A stretch of 64,000 nt of DNA from Leptospira limi (GCF_026151395.1 NZ_JAMQPV010000002.1:248001-312000); one strand, 5' to 3'. Positions 9,002 to 18,734 are shown, counted from the first letter of the stretch. The notes: generated by a model from the letters alone, not told the origin. Numbers and translations: made by a program.

Positions 9002-9463
9002 CTACTCTTTGGTTCCTGATTCTGAATACTTTTCCCATGGTGGCTCTTTTCGATTCACCATCCAACCACTAAAACCATCGAGAAAATAAAGAAAGTCGAT
9101 TTTGTCATCGTGATCAAAATCAAATTTTTGTAAGGCCTCATCATAACATTGGAACCAGGTTGTCCTTTCTTTTTCTGAGATGGGAAAAACAAAATGGCGC
9201 ATCCTCATCCTTGCAGGACCCCATTTTTCTAAATAATAACTCGGACCACCTAACACCTGAATCAAAAAGTCTGCTTGTTTCTCTTTTGCCAAATCCCAAT
9301 CTCCTTTGAACATCCAACGAATCTCTGAGGTACGGATCAGATCATAAAAATCGGAAACTAACTGGCGGATGTTTGTCTCTCCCCATTTTTCGAAGAGATG
9401 TTTTACATTGGGATTGGTCGGTGGTGGTCCGCCAGGAGGAGTGTAAATATCGTTTGGATCCAA
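9002..9463 (-). CDS. truncated haemoglobin, group II (trHbO-like)
   Basis: A small haem protein that binds O2, NO or other ligands. Group II signatures are visible: Tyr B10 in FYDLI (Y40), a glycine-rich turn GGPSYY (72-77), the proximal His in RMRHFVFP (H90) and the Trp at G8 (W103). At 153 residues it carries a short Pro/Gly-rich N-terminal tail (IYTPPGGPPP). There is no in-frame ATG upstream. The likely start is the TTG at 9461-9463, preceded by GGAAA with a 5-base gap; the frame stays open further upstream into the GC-rich element but without a Met. It is a single gene, divergent from the CitE-like gene. Confidence 0.88.
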   Translation of the reverse strand: MDPNDIYTPPGGPPPTNPNVKHLFEKWGETNIRQLVSDFYDLIRTSEIRWMFKGDWDLAKEKQADFLIQVLGGPSYYLEKWGPARMRMRHFVFPISEKERTTWFQCYDEALQKFDFDHDDKIDFLYFLDGFSGWMVNRKEPPWEKYSESGTKE

Positions 9464-9501
9464 ATCAATTTCCAGATTTGCGAAAGGGACAGGAAGGGGA
9501 A

Positions 9502-9582
9502 GTCGATTTTCGACCGGAGCCGCGAGGCGGAGCCCGGACTGGCCCGGCCCTTTGGCACAAAGGGTTCGCCCAGAAAGTTCTG
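9502..9582. repeat. GC-rich element of four tandem hairpins
   Basis: In 81 bases, much richer in GC than the surroundings, four small perfect hairpins follow each other. They are GTCGA/TCGAC (9502-9514), CCGC/GCGG (9520-9530), CCCTTT/AAAGGG (9548-9564) and CAGAA/TTCTG (9571-9582). It sits in the divergent spacer between the truncated haemoglobin and the CitE-like gene, just upstream of a predicted promoter. It looks like a dispersed palindromic (REP-like) unit or a structured RNA segment. No other copy was noticed in this window. Confidence 0.5.
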
Positions 9583-9593
9583 AACGGTGCGAG

Positions 9594-9622
9594 AATTACC
9601 TCCCATGTAACTTTACTATAAT
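9594..9622 (+). promoter_or_regulatory. predicted promoter for the CitE-like gene
   Basis: A perfect -10 hexamer TATAAT lies at 9617-9622. The best -35 at the right distance is the weak AATTAC (9594-9599), spacer 17. Transcription would begin near 9629, giving a leader of roughly 95 bases before the CitE-like gene. That leader holds a possible 34-codon ORF. Confidence 0.45.
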
Positions 9623-9628
9623 GGTTTC

Positions 9629-9733
9629 ATGGGACTTAGAGCAGTTCGGATTTTGCCATTAAATCCTGGACGACAGGCAAAATTCACAAAACTTGGTAAA
9701 AAAATCCGAAAAAGGTATACTAAATGGCACTGA
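9629..9733 (+). CDS. possible 34-codon leader ORF, very basic
   Basis: ATG at 9629 opens a 34-residue frame starting MGLRAVRILPLNPGRQ and ending RYTKWH, with a TGA at 9731-9733. It has 11 Lys/Arg and no acidic residue. Its stop overlaps the first 10 bases of the CitE-like gene, so the two could be coupled. There is no Shine-Dalgarno, and its ATG is only seven bases after the TATAAT, so translation would be nearly leaderless. It may equally be a chance frame. Confidence 0.3.
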   Translation: MGLRAVRILPLNPGRQAKFTKLGKKIRKRYTKWH

Positions 9734-10716
9734 CTCACCCGCAATCAGCTCTCTTTGCAGGAGAAAAACCTTTCCCTATCATCCCTGCTTGTGAACACTT
9801 CGCTGGATCTGAAAAACTCATCACAAAAGCTCTCGAGTTACAAAACAAACTTGGCGGACTTTTCGACATCACGATGGACTGTGAAGACGGTGCTCAAACA
9901 GGGAAAGAAAAAGAACACGCAGAAATGATTGTTCGCATTCAAAACTCTGAACTCAACAAACACAAAATGAGTGGTGTTCGTATTCATGACTATACCAACG
10001 AACATTGGAGAGGTGATATTGATATCATCGTTCCAGGTGCAGGAAACGTAATCGCTTATATCACAATTCCAAAACCAACAAAAGCAAGCCAAGTGAAAGA
10101 ACAAATCACTTACATCCAAGATGCTTGCAAAAAAGCTGGAATCAAAAGAGAAATTCCAATTCACGTATTAATCGAAACTCACGGTGCATTGAACGATGTA
10201 TTTGAAATCGCAAGCCTTCCATGGTTACAAGTTTTGGATTTCGGACTTATGGATTTTATCTCTGGTCACCATGGTGCAATTCCTGCTTCATGTATGAAGT
10301 CACCAGGTCAGTTTGATCATGAATTGTTAAGACGTGCGAAATCATCTATGGTCGCTGCCGCTCTTATGAATGGTGTAATCCCTGCACACAATGTCACGTT
10401 GGATTTAAAAAACACTTACCAAACGTACCAAGATGCAAAACGTGCTCATGATGAATTTGGTTTCTTACGTATGTGGTCCATTTATCCAGCACAAATCCAA
10501 TCAATTTTAGATGCGATGGCACCTAACTTTGCTGAAACTCAAACTGCTTGTGATATTCTTATCAAAGCACAAGATGCTGATTGGGGACCAATCCAACATG
10601 ATGGAGATCTTCATGACCGAGCAACTTACCGTTATTTCTGGGAATTAGTCCAAAGAGCAAAACTCACAGGACAAAAACTTCCAGATGAAGTAGAAAAAAG
10701 ATTTTTCTCAAAATAG
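9724..10716 (+). CDS. HpcH/HpaI aldolase / CitE-like lyase
   Basis: Members cleave or form C-C bonds in CoA-thioester or free acids (citryl-CoA, malyl-CoA, citramalyl-CoA) using a divalent metal in a TIM barrel. Visible signs are the acidic MDCEDGAQTGKE (about 51-62), the metal-site Glu/Asp pattern in LIETHGALNDVFEIA (about 149-163), and FGLMDFISGHHG (about 173-184). At 330 residues it is in the CitE/malyl-CoA-lyase range. It is not in an operon with citrate lyase subunits, so it is probably a stand-alone lyase of the malyl/citramalyl-CoA kind; the exact substrate is not decidable here. An AAAAAGG precedes the ATG, and a strong terminator follows. Confidence 0.82.
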   Translation: MALTHPQSALFAGEKPFPIIPACEHFAGSEKLITKALELQNKLGGLFDITMDCEDGAQTGKEKEHAEMIVRIQNSELNKHKMSGVRIHDYTNEHWRGDIDIIVPGAGNVIAYITIPKPTKASQVKEQITYIQDACKKAGIKREIPIHVLIETHGALNDVFEIASLPWLQVLDFGLMDFISGHHGAIPASCMKSPGQFDHELLRRAKSSMVAAALMNGVIPAHNVTLDLKNTYQTYQDAKRAHDEFGFLRMWSIYPAQIQSILDAMAPNFAETQTACDILIKAQDADWGPIQHDGDLHDRATYRYFWELVQRAKLTGQKLPDEVEKRFFSK

Positions 10717-10749
10717 ATTTTTAAATCTAAATAGAGATTTTTCCAAAAA

Positions 10750-10776
10750 GGCCCACTTAAAGTGGGCTTTTTTTTT
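10750..10776. terminator. bidirectional intrinsic terminator
   Basis: GCCCACT (10751-10757), a 3-base loop and AGTGGGC (10761-10767) form a perfect stem. It is followed by nine T on the plus strand, with A-rich sequence on the other side. It separates the convergent CitE-like and chemoreceptor genes and can serve both. Confidence 0.9.
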
Positions 10777-12847
10777 ACTTCAATTTGAATTTCTCTACCT
10801 GAGTGGAAAGGTAAGAGGCTTGCGAGGCAATTTCAGCAGAAACAATGGTTAGTTGGTCGGAACCTGAGGCAACATCTTGAGTACCATTGGATATACTAAT
10901 AATCGTTTTGGAAATTTCTTCAGTTGCCCTTTTTTGTTCAAACACTGCTTCTTCAATTTGTAAATTTAAGTTTGTCAGTAAATTTGAATTTTGTGCAATG
11001 TCTTTTGCATTATTTTCCTGCAAAAGAACTGAATTTAACACTCGCTTTGCGGATGTTTCAAATTCTTTTACTCTGTTATTCAATAAATTTAATACTTGAG
11101 CGGCTTCCGTTACTTTTTGGTTTCCATTTTCCACAGCTGAATTTGTAGAAATCACTAAATCTCCAATTTCTTTCACGGATGTACCTGTTTGTAACGCAAG
11201 TTTTCCAATTTCTTCTGCTACCACAGCAAATCCGCGTCCTGCATCCCCTGCCCTTGCTGCTTCGATTGCAGCATTGAGTGCTAATAAATTAGTTTTTTCT
11301 GAGATTTCAGTAATGATATCCAATACTTCACTGATTCGTTCCGCTTTTTCACCAATGTCTTCCATAGCTTTTGTAGAATCGTTCATTGCAGTTTCACCAA
11401 CCAGAGCGTGTTCTCGTGATTCCGATGCAAACTTAGCTAAGTATTCCATCTCTTTGTTGATGTTTTGTACTTCTTCCCTAAGTGTTAAAACGGACTTATC
11501 AATTTCTTTCGTCTTAAGAACAGCTTCTTCCATTGATTTGCCAACATTATCAGCCGAAGCAGACAATTCTTCTACTGCAGCAGAAGATTCTTCCGCAGCA
11601 CTTGCCTGTGTTTGAGATATATCTGATAAGTTTTGTGAAGTTGATGCCATTTGTTTTGATTGGTTACCCAATTTTTCGACTGTTTGTTTAATATCTCCAA
11701 TGATAGAGACCAAACTATTTCTCATCTGATTCATCGAATCTAACAAACTACCTATTTCATCAGTATTGATTTCGTCAGCAGATGTTGATAGATTACCACT
11801 TGCAATTTGTGAGGAAAATTGAATTGCTTTGTTTAAGCGGTTACTGATCAAATTTTTAAACACAAAATTTAAGAAAAACAATACAACAAAAAGAATGAGT
11901 AATGAGATTGTCACAGAACTAATGATCACTTTTGTCACTTGTTCTGTGAGAATTGAATCAGGAATACTCACCTGTAATGCCCAAAATTGTGGATCTTTTC
12001 CAATATGAAATGGAGTAAAATAATCTGTGTATCCATCATGTTGGATGGTAAACATTTCTCCTAATTTCAATTTTTCTAAATAAATTTTGAGATGTTCTGG
12101 ATTTTGAATTTTTTTCCCAAGTTTCTCTTTGTCTTGTCCATACATCACATAAGTTCCGTTATCCGAAATAAAAGAGATATATCCCTGACCACGAAAAGGC
12201 CGGTTGTCCCCAATTTTTTCCTGAAGAGTTCCAATATCTAAATCAATTCCTGCTGCACCTAAAAATTTTCCCTTTGGATAAATAGGCACAACCAAAGAAA
12301 TCATTTGGATTTTTTTCCCTCCTGCAAGGTATTCATAGGGACCAAAAACTTTGGCTTTATTGGTCTTTTTTACCTGAAGATAAAAATCACCTGCACCATT
12401 TGGATTATCATAATCAACCAGAGGTTCAAAATTAATTTTTCCATCGGGAGTGTGATGGAGATAGGGAATGAATCTTCCCGTTTTATCATGGCCAGGTTTC
12501 GAAACAAAGGCCGCATCCCGTCCTTCATAGGCATTTGGTTCGTAACAAAGCCAAATTCCAAAAATATTATCATTCCTTTCTAAAATTTCACGAAGGCTAC
12601 TCACCATTGATTCCCTAGGAGGTGAAGCATAAAACAATGCAAATCGATAACCACGAATGACTCCCATCATCGCATTCAAGTGTTCTTGGATTTGAAAGGA
12701 CCATTTTTCGGATGTGATTTTTGCATTTTCTTGGATTTCTAAGCGAAGGTCAGTGATTGTTCTGTAGATCTGAAACGACGTCAGGATCGTAAATCCCACA
12801 AATAAAATTCCAGCAATGAAAAGAGAAACCCTCTGGCGTATACTCAT
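10775..12847 (-). CDS. methyl-accepting chemotaxis protein with Cache sensor, 690 aa
   Basis: A transmembrane chemoreceptor. It has an N-terminal helix (about 8-28), a periplasmic dCache-type sensor (about 35-280, with the family pattern IGLDLDIG-like [11 protein letters not shown]), and a second helix (about 308-332). A HAMP domain (about 333-385) and a long cytoplasmic coiled coil follow. The signalling tip is unmistakable: [20 protein letters not shown]. There is no C-terminal NWETF-type pentapeptide for CheR/CheB docking. It passes ligand binding to CheA/CheW and the flagella. The ligand is unknown; dCache sensors often take amino acids or small acids. Confidence 0.94.
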   Translation of the reverse strand: MSIRQRVSLFIAGILFVGFTILTSFQIYRTITDLRLEIQENAKITSEKWSFQIQEHLNAMMGVIRGYRFALFYASPPRESMVSSLREILERNDNIFGIWLCYEPNAYEGRDAAFVSKPGHDKTGRFIPYLHHTPDGKINFEPLVDYDNPNGAGDFYLQVKKTNKAKVFGPYEYLAGGKKIQMISLVVPIYPKGKFLGAAGIDLDIGTLQEKIGDNRPFRGQGYISFISDNGTYVMYGQDKEKLGKKIQNPEHLKIYLEKLKLGEMFTIQHDGYTDYFTPFHIGKDPQFWALQVSIPDSILTEQVTKVIISSVTISLLILFVVLFFLNFVFKNLISNRLNKAIQFSSQIASGNLSTSADEINTDEIGSLLDSMNQMRNSLVSIIGDIKQTVEKLGNQSKQMASTSQNLSDISQTQASAAEESSAAVEELSASADNVGKSMEEAVLKTKEIDKSVLTLREEVQNINKEMEYLAKFASESREHALVGETAMNDSTKAMEDIGEKAERISEVLDIITEISEKTNLLALNAAIEAARAGDAGRGFAVVAEEIGKLALQTGTSVKEIGDLVISTNSAVENGNQKVTEAAQVLNLLNNRVKEFETSAKRVLNSVLLQENNAKDIAQNSNLLTNLNLQIEEAVFEQKRATEEISKTIISISNGTQDVASGSDQLTIVSAEIASQASYLSTQVEKFKLK

Positions 12848-13004
12848 AGGGATCGATCTTATGTGTTTGGAAATTTTTGTAAATTGTTTCGCGTAATTGA
12901 TTTGGAAATTTCCTGCCTAAATAAACAGCGTTTTCCGATTGAAAGAGGCAAGATACATAATGCACGACCCTCTTTTCAGAGGAATCGTGACTTTGATTGT
13001 GGGA

Positions 13005-14144
13005 TTATTTTTTGGTTTTTGTTAGCACTTTGAAATTTTTATATTCTACGTATTCAATATCATCCACTTTTAGTTGGAAAACTCCTTTGGTGGAATGCAC
13101 GATAAAAATATCACCTAACTGAGCCACCACTGCACCCGATAAAACTTCACCATTTGATTTATGGATCGTTTCTAAGACACTGTAATGATTTTGGATGTCT
13201 TCTTCGTTTTGAAGGCCCATTTTCTCTGCTTCTGTCGTGATGTTAGTCAACGCTTCGTTACGTTTGCTCTCATGTTCTTTTTCAATGTTTTCCACAATTT
13301 CTTGGGTAACGGCTTGGTTTTCTGCTTTGTTTTCCACTTGTTTTTGCACAAGTGAATTATCAATCGCAACAAGGGTCTCTGCTTCCGCTTTTTCTTTTGG
13401 AGTCACTGGACTTTCAACTTTTGAAATCCCTTTATATAAATCTGTCAATCCAGCTAACTCATCTTTTGTGATGGAAGAGGCTGCCATTTTTGCGTTGATG
13501 ATATAAACCATTTCATTTAGGGAAGGATTCACTTCCATGGTTTCACCTGATTCAAGGACAATTTCATTTTCTTCTAAGGTTTTCACCAATTGGTCATAGT
13601 TTTCTTTGGAAAGACCATCATTCAGTTCCACTAGTTTTGGACCTGTCTTAAAGGCAACAGCAACTGCCCCTTCGTATACTTTTACTTTTGGAACGGAACC
13701 TTTTTCCAATTCAAAGGAAAAGATAGTTCCTCTAACACCCGCCACCATGGTTGGAGATGAGATGGATAAATTTTGATTCGCTTTTAATTTAACAGATTTG
13801 ACTAAGAGGTTTCCTGCCAAGATAAAGAGCTCGGTATTCGGTTGTTTATCACCTGCTAAATCTCGAAATAATACATCGGAATTTTCTTTGATCCGAATGA
13901 CTTCACCACGGTAGGTTTGTAAGTCCACTTTCCCTAGTTTTGATAAAATCCGATCACCAGGTTTTACCACATCACCTAGGTTTGCAAACGTTTCCTTACC
14001 TTCCTTCATCAGGACCACTTGGCCTTGTAAAAAGGTAACAACTGCACCAGCAGTTTCATCTTTTGAATCTTTTTGCCCAAAAGAAAATTTCTCGCATTGG
14101 GAGAAAGTAAGAGTGAGAAGGAAAAGTATAACTAATTTTTTCAT
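13005..14144 (-). CDS. FecR-domain lipoprotein
   Basis: The ATG at 14144 begins MKKLVILFLLTLTFSQC, a signal peptide ending in a lipobox Cys, with CGGAA as ribosome-binding site; an upstream start would bury it. Mature residues follow with a FecR/DUF-type domain (about 35-180): VTFLQGQVVLMKEG, a LGDVVKPGDRI segment, and ISSPTMVAGVRGTIFSFE. These are typical of iron-regulator-like FecR domains in spirochaete lipoproteins. The C-terminal half is helical and charged. In Leptospira such proteins sit in the envelope; no FecI sigma factor or TonB receptor is next to it, so a direct role in iron signalling is not supported. Confidence 0.83.
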   Translation of the reverse strand: MKKLVILFLLTLTFSQCEKFSFGQKDSKDETAGAVVTFLQGQVVLMKEGKETFANLGDVVKPGDRILSKLGKVDLQTYRGEVIRIKENSDVLFRDLAGDKQPNTELFILAGNLLVKSVKLKANQNLSISSPTMVAGVRGTIFSFELEKGSVPKVKVYEGAVAVAFKTGPKLVELNDGLSKENYDQLVKTLEENEIVLESGETMEVNPSLNEMVYIINAKMAASSITKDELAGLTDLYKGISKVESPVTPKEKAEAETLVAIDNSLVQKQVENKAENQAVTQEIVENIEKEHESKRNEALTNITTEAEKMGLQNEEDIQNHYSVLETIHKSNGEVLSGAVVAQLGDIFIVHSTKGVFQLKVDDIEYVEYKNFKVLTKTKK

Positions 14145-14234
14145 ATGTGTTTCCGAATGTGGCTCTGTGAGATTTAACATATCAAAGTAGGCACATTCTC
14201 AAAAAAGGTAAAACATTTTTAAAAAAAAGTGAAT

Positions 14235-15497
14235 TTACAAATCCGAAATTCGCTTTCCAACATCCTTTTCGGATTGAAATAATTTCCGTTTGGCGATGAT
14301 TTGAGAGGAATAGATGCTAGCGTGGCCTGAGAAGATGAAGGCAATCTGCGTTACGACCAAATAGAGAATCCCACATTCATAACCAAATAATTCCATCCCC
14401 ATAATGGCACATGCCAAAGGTGTATTGGTTGCTCCTGAAAAAACAGAGATAAATCCAACACTCGCAAATAATGCGAGATGGATCGGATCAAGTGAAGCAA
14501 ATAAATTTCCAAGTGTAGCGCCTATGAAAAAAAGGGGAGTTACTTCACCTCCTTTAAATCCAAAGCCAATGGTAATGGTAGTTAAGAGGAGTTTCCAAAG
14601 AAAGGAGTCCTTTGGTAATGATTCCACAAATGCGTTTTGAATGGTTTTTACACCGAGCCCAAAATAATCCAAACTCAAGCCAAACACAAAAAATCCAACT
14701 AAGAGGATACCCCCAAAGATAGGCCGAATCGGAGGGTAGAAAATCCATCTTTTTCCAAAGGAAGAAAATAAATGGAGGAGATGAATGAAACTCTTGGCCA
14801 CAAAACCAGAAACAATCGCAAGCAAAAAGATACTTACTAAGGATGTAAAATTCCAATCAAAGGAAACATTCGGAAAGAGGGAATGAGTTACTTTCCAAGC
14901 CAAACAAACTTGGTGTGATAACCACGCAGTGATGAGGGAAGGGAAAAAAAGTTTCCAACGATAGGAACCAACCAAAATCACTTCAATGGAAAAAATGGCA
15001 GCGGCGACCGGTGTACCAAATACAGCAGAAAAACCAGCACTCATACCTAAAATGATTAGGCTCTCTTGTTCCTTCCGAGTCATAGGGATGATCCGAACCA
15101 ATTGGTGGGCAATGGATCCTCCCATTTGGACTGCGGTCCCTTCCCTACCCGCTGATCCACCGAATAAATGCGTGATGAGAGTCCCAAATAAAACAAATGG
15201 AGTCATCCGAATGGGGATCACTGAACTTGGCGAATGGATTTCCTCTAAGAGTAGATTGTTTCCTTTATTAATGTTTGAACCGAAATGATGGTAAATCCAA
15301 CCAATGATAAAACCGGCCAATGGTAAAAAGTATAAAAGTTGAATGTTGTTTTCTCTTACCTCGGAGACAAATTCTAAAGCATGTAAAAAGAAAGCAGAGA
15401 TACTTCCCACAATTCCAGCAATCGCAAGGATGATGAGTGACCAACGAACCATAAAAGGAAAATATTCTTTGATTCGTGCGAAACGAATGTTACTCAT
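14235..15497 (-). CDS. CLC-F type fluoride/proton antiporter (chloride channel family)
   Basis: A polytopic CLC protein of 420 residues with about ten to twelve hydrophobic helices. Two motifs point to the fluoride branch instead of chloride CLCs. The gating-Glu helix reads GGSAGREGTAVQMGG (the chloride family has GREGP), preceded by IPIRMTPF, where Cl- CLCs have G-S-G-I-P. The second site reads GGEVTPLFFIGA in place of GGxFxP. Known CLC-F proteins expel fluoride in exchange for protons to protect metabolism. ATG at 15497 is preferred over in-frame TTG/GTG codons just upstream. I could not find a fluoride riboswitch ahead of it. Confidence 0.85.
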   Translation of the reverse strand: MSNIRFARIKEYFPFMVRWSLIILAIAGIVGSISAFFLHALEFVSEVRENNIQLLYFLPLAGFIIGWIYHHFGSNINKGNNLLLEEIHSPSSVIPIRMTPFVLFGTLITHLFGGSAGREGTAVQMGGSIAHQLVRIIPMTRKEQESLIILGMSAGFSAVFGTPVAAAIFSIEVILVGSYRWKLFFPSLITAWLSHQVCLAWKVTHSLFPNVSFDWNFTSLVSIFLLAIVSGFVAKSFIHLLHLFSSFGKRWIFYPPIRPIFGGILLVGFFVFGLSLDYFGLGVKTIQNAFVESLPKDSFLWKLLLTTITIGFGFKGGEVTPLFFIGATLGNLFASLDPIHLALFASVGFISVFSGATNTPLACAIMGMELFGYECGILYLVVTQIAFIFSGHASIYSSQIIAKRKLFQSEKDVGKRISDL

Positions 15498-15698
15498 CAC
15501 CAAAAGTCACCCACTTGTAATTGTAGAGAAAATTCTGAGACTAGAATTTTTGATCTGGGCATTCCAAAAAAGTGAAAAAATGCAGATGCTATCATTTTTC
15601 ATCACATGTAAAAATAAGGATTAAGCAAAAACTTATCATTTGAGCAGGAAATGGCCCAACAATGTTAGGTTTCCCGATCTCTTAGGAAACCAGACATT

Positions 15699-16481
15699 TT
15701 AATTTTGGAGGATAAATTTTTTTTCCTTTGTTTCCAAAATTTGTTTTTTTTCTTTCATCAAGGTTTCGGCCTTAGCAAGATATTCTTCAAAGGTTGGATA
15801 ATCTTTTGCTAATATCGAACCACAAAAATGGAAGTATATCGTTTTTGATTTTGTTAGGTGTTGGTATTCTTGCAAATTGGAATACCCCATAAAACCACTG
15901 ACGACAAACACATCTAAGTCAATATTGAATTTATAAGCAATTTTCATCACACCAGTTTGGAATGGTTGGATATCCTCCGTGAACGTTCGTTCCCCTTCTG
16001 GATATAAAAAAATGGATCTAGTTTTTAAAACACGTAGAACATCAGTTTTAAAATTTCGAAAATTTGGTTTTCTCTCGGAATAAATAACAGCTTCCACGAT
16101 TGTTTTATGCATCATGAGTGGAATGATTTTATACCTTTGAATGATATCACCACCTAAGTATGAGAGACGAACATCTTTCGATTTGGTGAGATAAGGTAAC
16201 GAAACAATTAACGGTACTTCTAATGCATTCGTATGGTTACAAATGAGAAAACGATTGTTCCCATTTGGATTCCAATTTCCTTGTGAAAAATCAAGTTTTC
16301 GACCAGTTAAGATGAAAAAAGAACGATACCAAAAATATCCTAAAAAATTGTTAATTCGGTTAGACCATCGATCCAGTTTTGTTATCTTAAATAGATAAGA
16401 AAAAGTCAGACCAATTGGAAATAGGATTACTAAAACAGGAATTGCATAACATAAGACGACAAAAAATTGAAGTTTGCCCAT
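15699..16481 (-). CDS. lysophospholipid acyltransferase (PlsC-like), 260 aa
   Basis: Transfers an acyl chain to a lysophospholipid or a related lipid at the inner membrane. An N-terminal membrane helix (about 6-30) is followed by the PlsC domain. The catalytic HX4D motif appears as NHTNALE (H83, then Glu88 in place of Asp). The second motif is LYPEGERTF, matching the FPEGTRS consensus in its E-G core. The Asp-to-Glu change is conservative and is seen in distant PlsC relatives, so it may not be a classical 1-acylglycerol-3-phosphate acyltransferase. It stands alone on the minus strand. Confidence 0.82.
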   Translation of the reverse strand: MGKLQFFVVLCYAIPVLVILFPIGLTFSYLFKITKLDRWSNRINNFLGYFWYRSFFILTGRKLDFSQGNWNPNGNNRFLICNHTNALEVPLIVSLPYLTKSKDVRLSYLGGDIIQRYKIIPLMMHKTIVEAVIYSERKPNFRNFKTDVLRVLKTRSIFLYPEGERTFTEDIQPFQTGVMKIAYKFNIDLDVFVVSGFMGYSNLQEYQHLTKSKTIYFHFCGSILAKDYPTFEEYLAKAETLMKEKKQILETKEKKFILQN

Positions 16482-16551
16482 GAATGAATAGAAGTAGAAT
16501 CCTATAGAAGGTAAACTAATATTCTAAATGATTTTCCAAAAAAGTAAGAAT

Positions 16552-18708
16552 TTAAATTTTAAGCTCTAATACAAACTTAGGAAAATTGTTCCTTTCAATG
16601 TGAATTTTTCCTTCAATTTGTTCTACAAGCATTCCAATCAATTGTAAACCAAAACCAGGAGTGTTCTGAAATGAAATAGATTCAGGGATACCTGCGCCAT
16701 TATCAGAGTATTCCAAAAACAATAGATTCTGTGATTTAAAAATTCTGAGTTGAATTTCAGGCATTGAAGTTTCTGCAAAAGCATGTTTCATTGAATTTGT
16801 AATCAGTTCATTTAAAATGATTCCAACAGAAGATAGTAATTTTGCATTTAACTCGATCGTATCTTGTAGTATATCAAGTTTCACTTCCACATTCTTAGGA
16901 AAAATTGAAACAATTTCCGTACAGATAGAAGGAAAATAATCCTGAATGGAGACACTATTGTCTGTTTCTGAATGATAGAGTTTATCATACAATACAATCA
17001 TACTTTTGATTCTACCAGCAGCTTCATAAAGAATTGTTTGGACCGAATTATCTTGTGACTTTGCTTGTAAGGTAAGTAAGGTAAACAAAGAACTCATATT
17101 ATTTTTTACACGATGATGTATTTCCTTTAGGATGTTTTCTTTTTCGTGTAACAATCTCTGGATTCTGGATTCGGATATAGTCCTTACACTAACGTCTCTT
17201 AAAATTACAGTATATAATGCTTCGCCATTTACAGATATCTGGGAAATAGAAGCTTCAATTGGAAATTCTTCGCCATTGAATCGAAGTCCACTAATTTGAC
17301 CCAATGCTCCCATCGCCCTTCTGCTAACACCAGTTTTACCAAACTGATCAATATGTTTATCATGTTGTTTTCGAAAATTTTCTGGAATGAGTTGGTCTAA
17401 AGGTTTTCCCATGATCTCTTTCGATTCATAACCGAACATTTTTTCTGCTGCTCCATTGAACAAAACAATTTTTTTTGAATTATCGATACTGATGATAGCA
17501 TCCATCGCTGAATCAATGATCTGAGTTAATTTTGCTTCTGATTCGAGGATTTGTTTGAGTGCTTTTAAACGATCAGAAATATCCCTTGCAACAAATATAT
17601 AACCTATCGGAAGATCCGATTCATCGTTCAATAGTACTAAATTAATTTCTATATTTCTGGCACTTCCATCTTTTGCTTCCTGGACTACTTCTCCAATGAA
17701 ACTTCCTTCTAAATTGACTTTTTCGATCACTTGTTGGTGTGAGAAAGTATCATACTTAGTTTTTAGTATCTCTAAAATATTTTTCCCATAAACTTCTTCC
17801 GCTTTCCAAAGGAAAATTTTTTCAGCGGCCTTATTCCAATAATTGATTTTTTGCGTAAAATCAGTTCCTATCACCGCATCCAATACATTATCCAACATAT
17901 TTGCTTGTTTGGCGATTTGACTTTGCACATTATATTCAGCAGTGATGTCTCGAAAAACTAAAACAACACCTTTTGTATCACCATTTAGATCTTTGATAGG
18001 AGAACCTGAGTCAGAAATTTGGAATTCTGTTCCATTTTTAGCAATTAATACCGTATGGTTTGCTAAAGCGACAACTGAATTTGTTTTTAGTACAATCTCA
18101 ACTGGATTTTCAACTTTTTGGCGTGTTTTGACATTGATGATATTAAAGACTTCATTGATCTCACGTCCAAATCCATCTTCATGACTCCAACCTGTCAATT
18201 TTTCAGCAACTGGATTGATCCTGATTACCTTGCCATCCCTGTCAGTTGCGATCACTCCGTCACCAATCGAGTGTAACACGGTCTCTAAATGTTCTTTTTT
18301 ACTTTTTGTAAGTTCATTGGCCTCAAAAAGTTTGAATGCCATTTTGATAGATGCATCTAATACAGTGAATCCAGAATTTTTCACTACATAGCCATAGGAA
18401 GTGATACTCTCTGTTTTTTTAACGATTTCCCTTTCCGTATGGGAAGATAAAAAAACAATTGGGATTTCTCTATGATTGAGGATATGAGTGGCAGTTTCCG
18501 TTCCATCCAACCCTTTGCCCAAATCAATGTCCATAAGAATCAAATCAAAAGGATTATCATCTTTGATCACCAATTGAATTGCATTTTCACCACTAGGAAC
18601 ATGTGTTACCTTGTAACCACCTTGCTCCAATTGGTTCTTTTCATAGAGAGCTAAAATAGCTTCATCTTCTACAAGTAAGATGGATTTGTCTGCTATGAGG
18701 GTCATCAT
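16552..18708 (-). CDS. response regulator-PAS-histidine kinase hybrid (HisKA_2 type), 718 aa
   Basis: A soluble cytoplasmic signalling protein. A receiver domain (about 8-128) has the phosphoacceptor Asp60 in LILMDIDLG. Three PAS domains follow (about 140-260, 265-385, 390-505), then a HisKA_2/HWE-type dimerisation helix with the His in EIHHRVKNNMSSL. The ATPase domain comes last, with N-box LNELITNSMKHAF and G-box GFGLQLIGMLVE. There is no membrane segment, so the input reaches it through the receiver or PAS ligands. Two ATGs in a row follow AAAGGATG. It has no adjacent output regulator; two palindromes lie in its upstream region. Confidence 0.92.
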   Translation of the reverse strand: MMTLIADKSILLVEDEAILALYEKNQLEQGGYKVTHVPSGENAIQLVIKDDNPFDLILMDIDLGKGLDGTETATHILNHREIPIVFLSSHTEREIVKKTESITSYGYVVKNSGFTVLDASIKMAFKLFEANELTKSKKEHLETVLHSIGDGVIATDRDGKVIRINPVAEKLTGWSHEDGFGREINEVFNIINVKTRQKVENPVEIVLKTNSVVALANHTVLIAKNGTEFQISDSGSPIKDLNGDTKGVVLVFRDITAEYNVQSQIAKQANMLDNVLDAVIGTDFTQKINYWNKAAEKIFLWKAEEVYGKNILEILKTKYDTFSHQQVIEKVNLEGSFIGEVVQEAKDGSARNIEINLVLLNDESDLPIGYIFVARDISDRLKALKQILESEAKLTQIIDSAMDAIISIDNSKKIVLFNGAAEKMFGYESKEIMGKPLDQLIPENFRKQHDKHIDQFGKTGVSRRAMGALGQISGLRFNGEEFPIEASISQISVNGEALYTVILRDVSVRTISESRIQRLLHEKENILKEIHHRVKNNMSSLFTLLTLQAKSQDNSVQTILYEAAGRIKSMIVLYDKLYHSETDNSVSIQDYFPSICTEIVSIFPKNVEVKLDILQDTIELNAKLLSSVGIILNELITNSMKHAFAETSMPEIQLRIFKSQNLLFLEYSDNGAGIPESISFQNTPGFGLQLIGMLVEQIEGKIHIERNNFPKFVLELKI

Positions 18709-18722
18709 TCATCCTTTTGTAT

Positions 18723-18734
18723 TTTTGATCAAAA
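18723..18734. promoter_or_regulatory. 12-bp palindrome near the PAS-kinase start
   Basis: TTTTGATCAAAA is a perfect palindrome 15 bases upstream of the kinase ATG, in the leader or core promoter. It may be a protein-binding site; being AT-rich and short, it may also be chance. Confidence 0.25.

Noticed and set aside
9373..9621. Overlapping plus-strand frames through the GC-rich island
   Set aside because: They are explained by the stop-poor GC-rich repeat; no ribosome-binding site and no protein-like pattern.
15498..15698. Fluoride riboswitch before the CLC-F gene
   Set aside because: The conserved pseudoknot strings were not found in the spacer.
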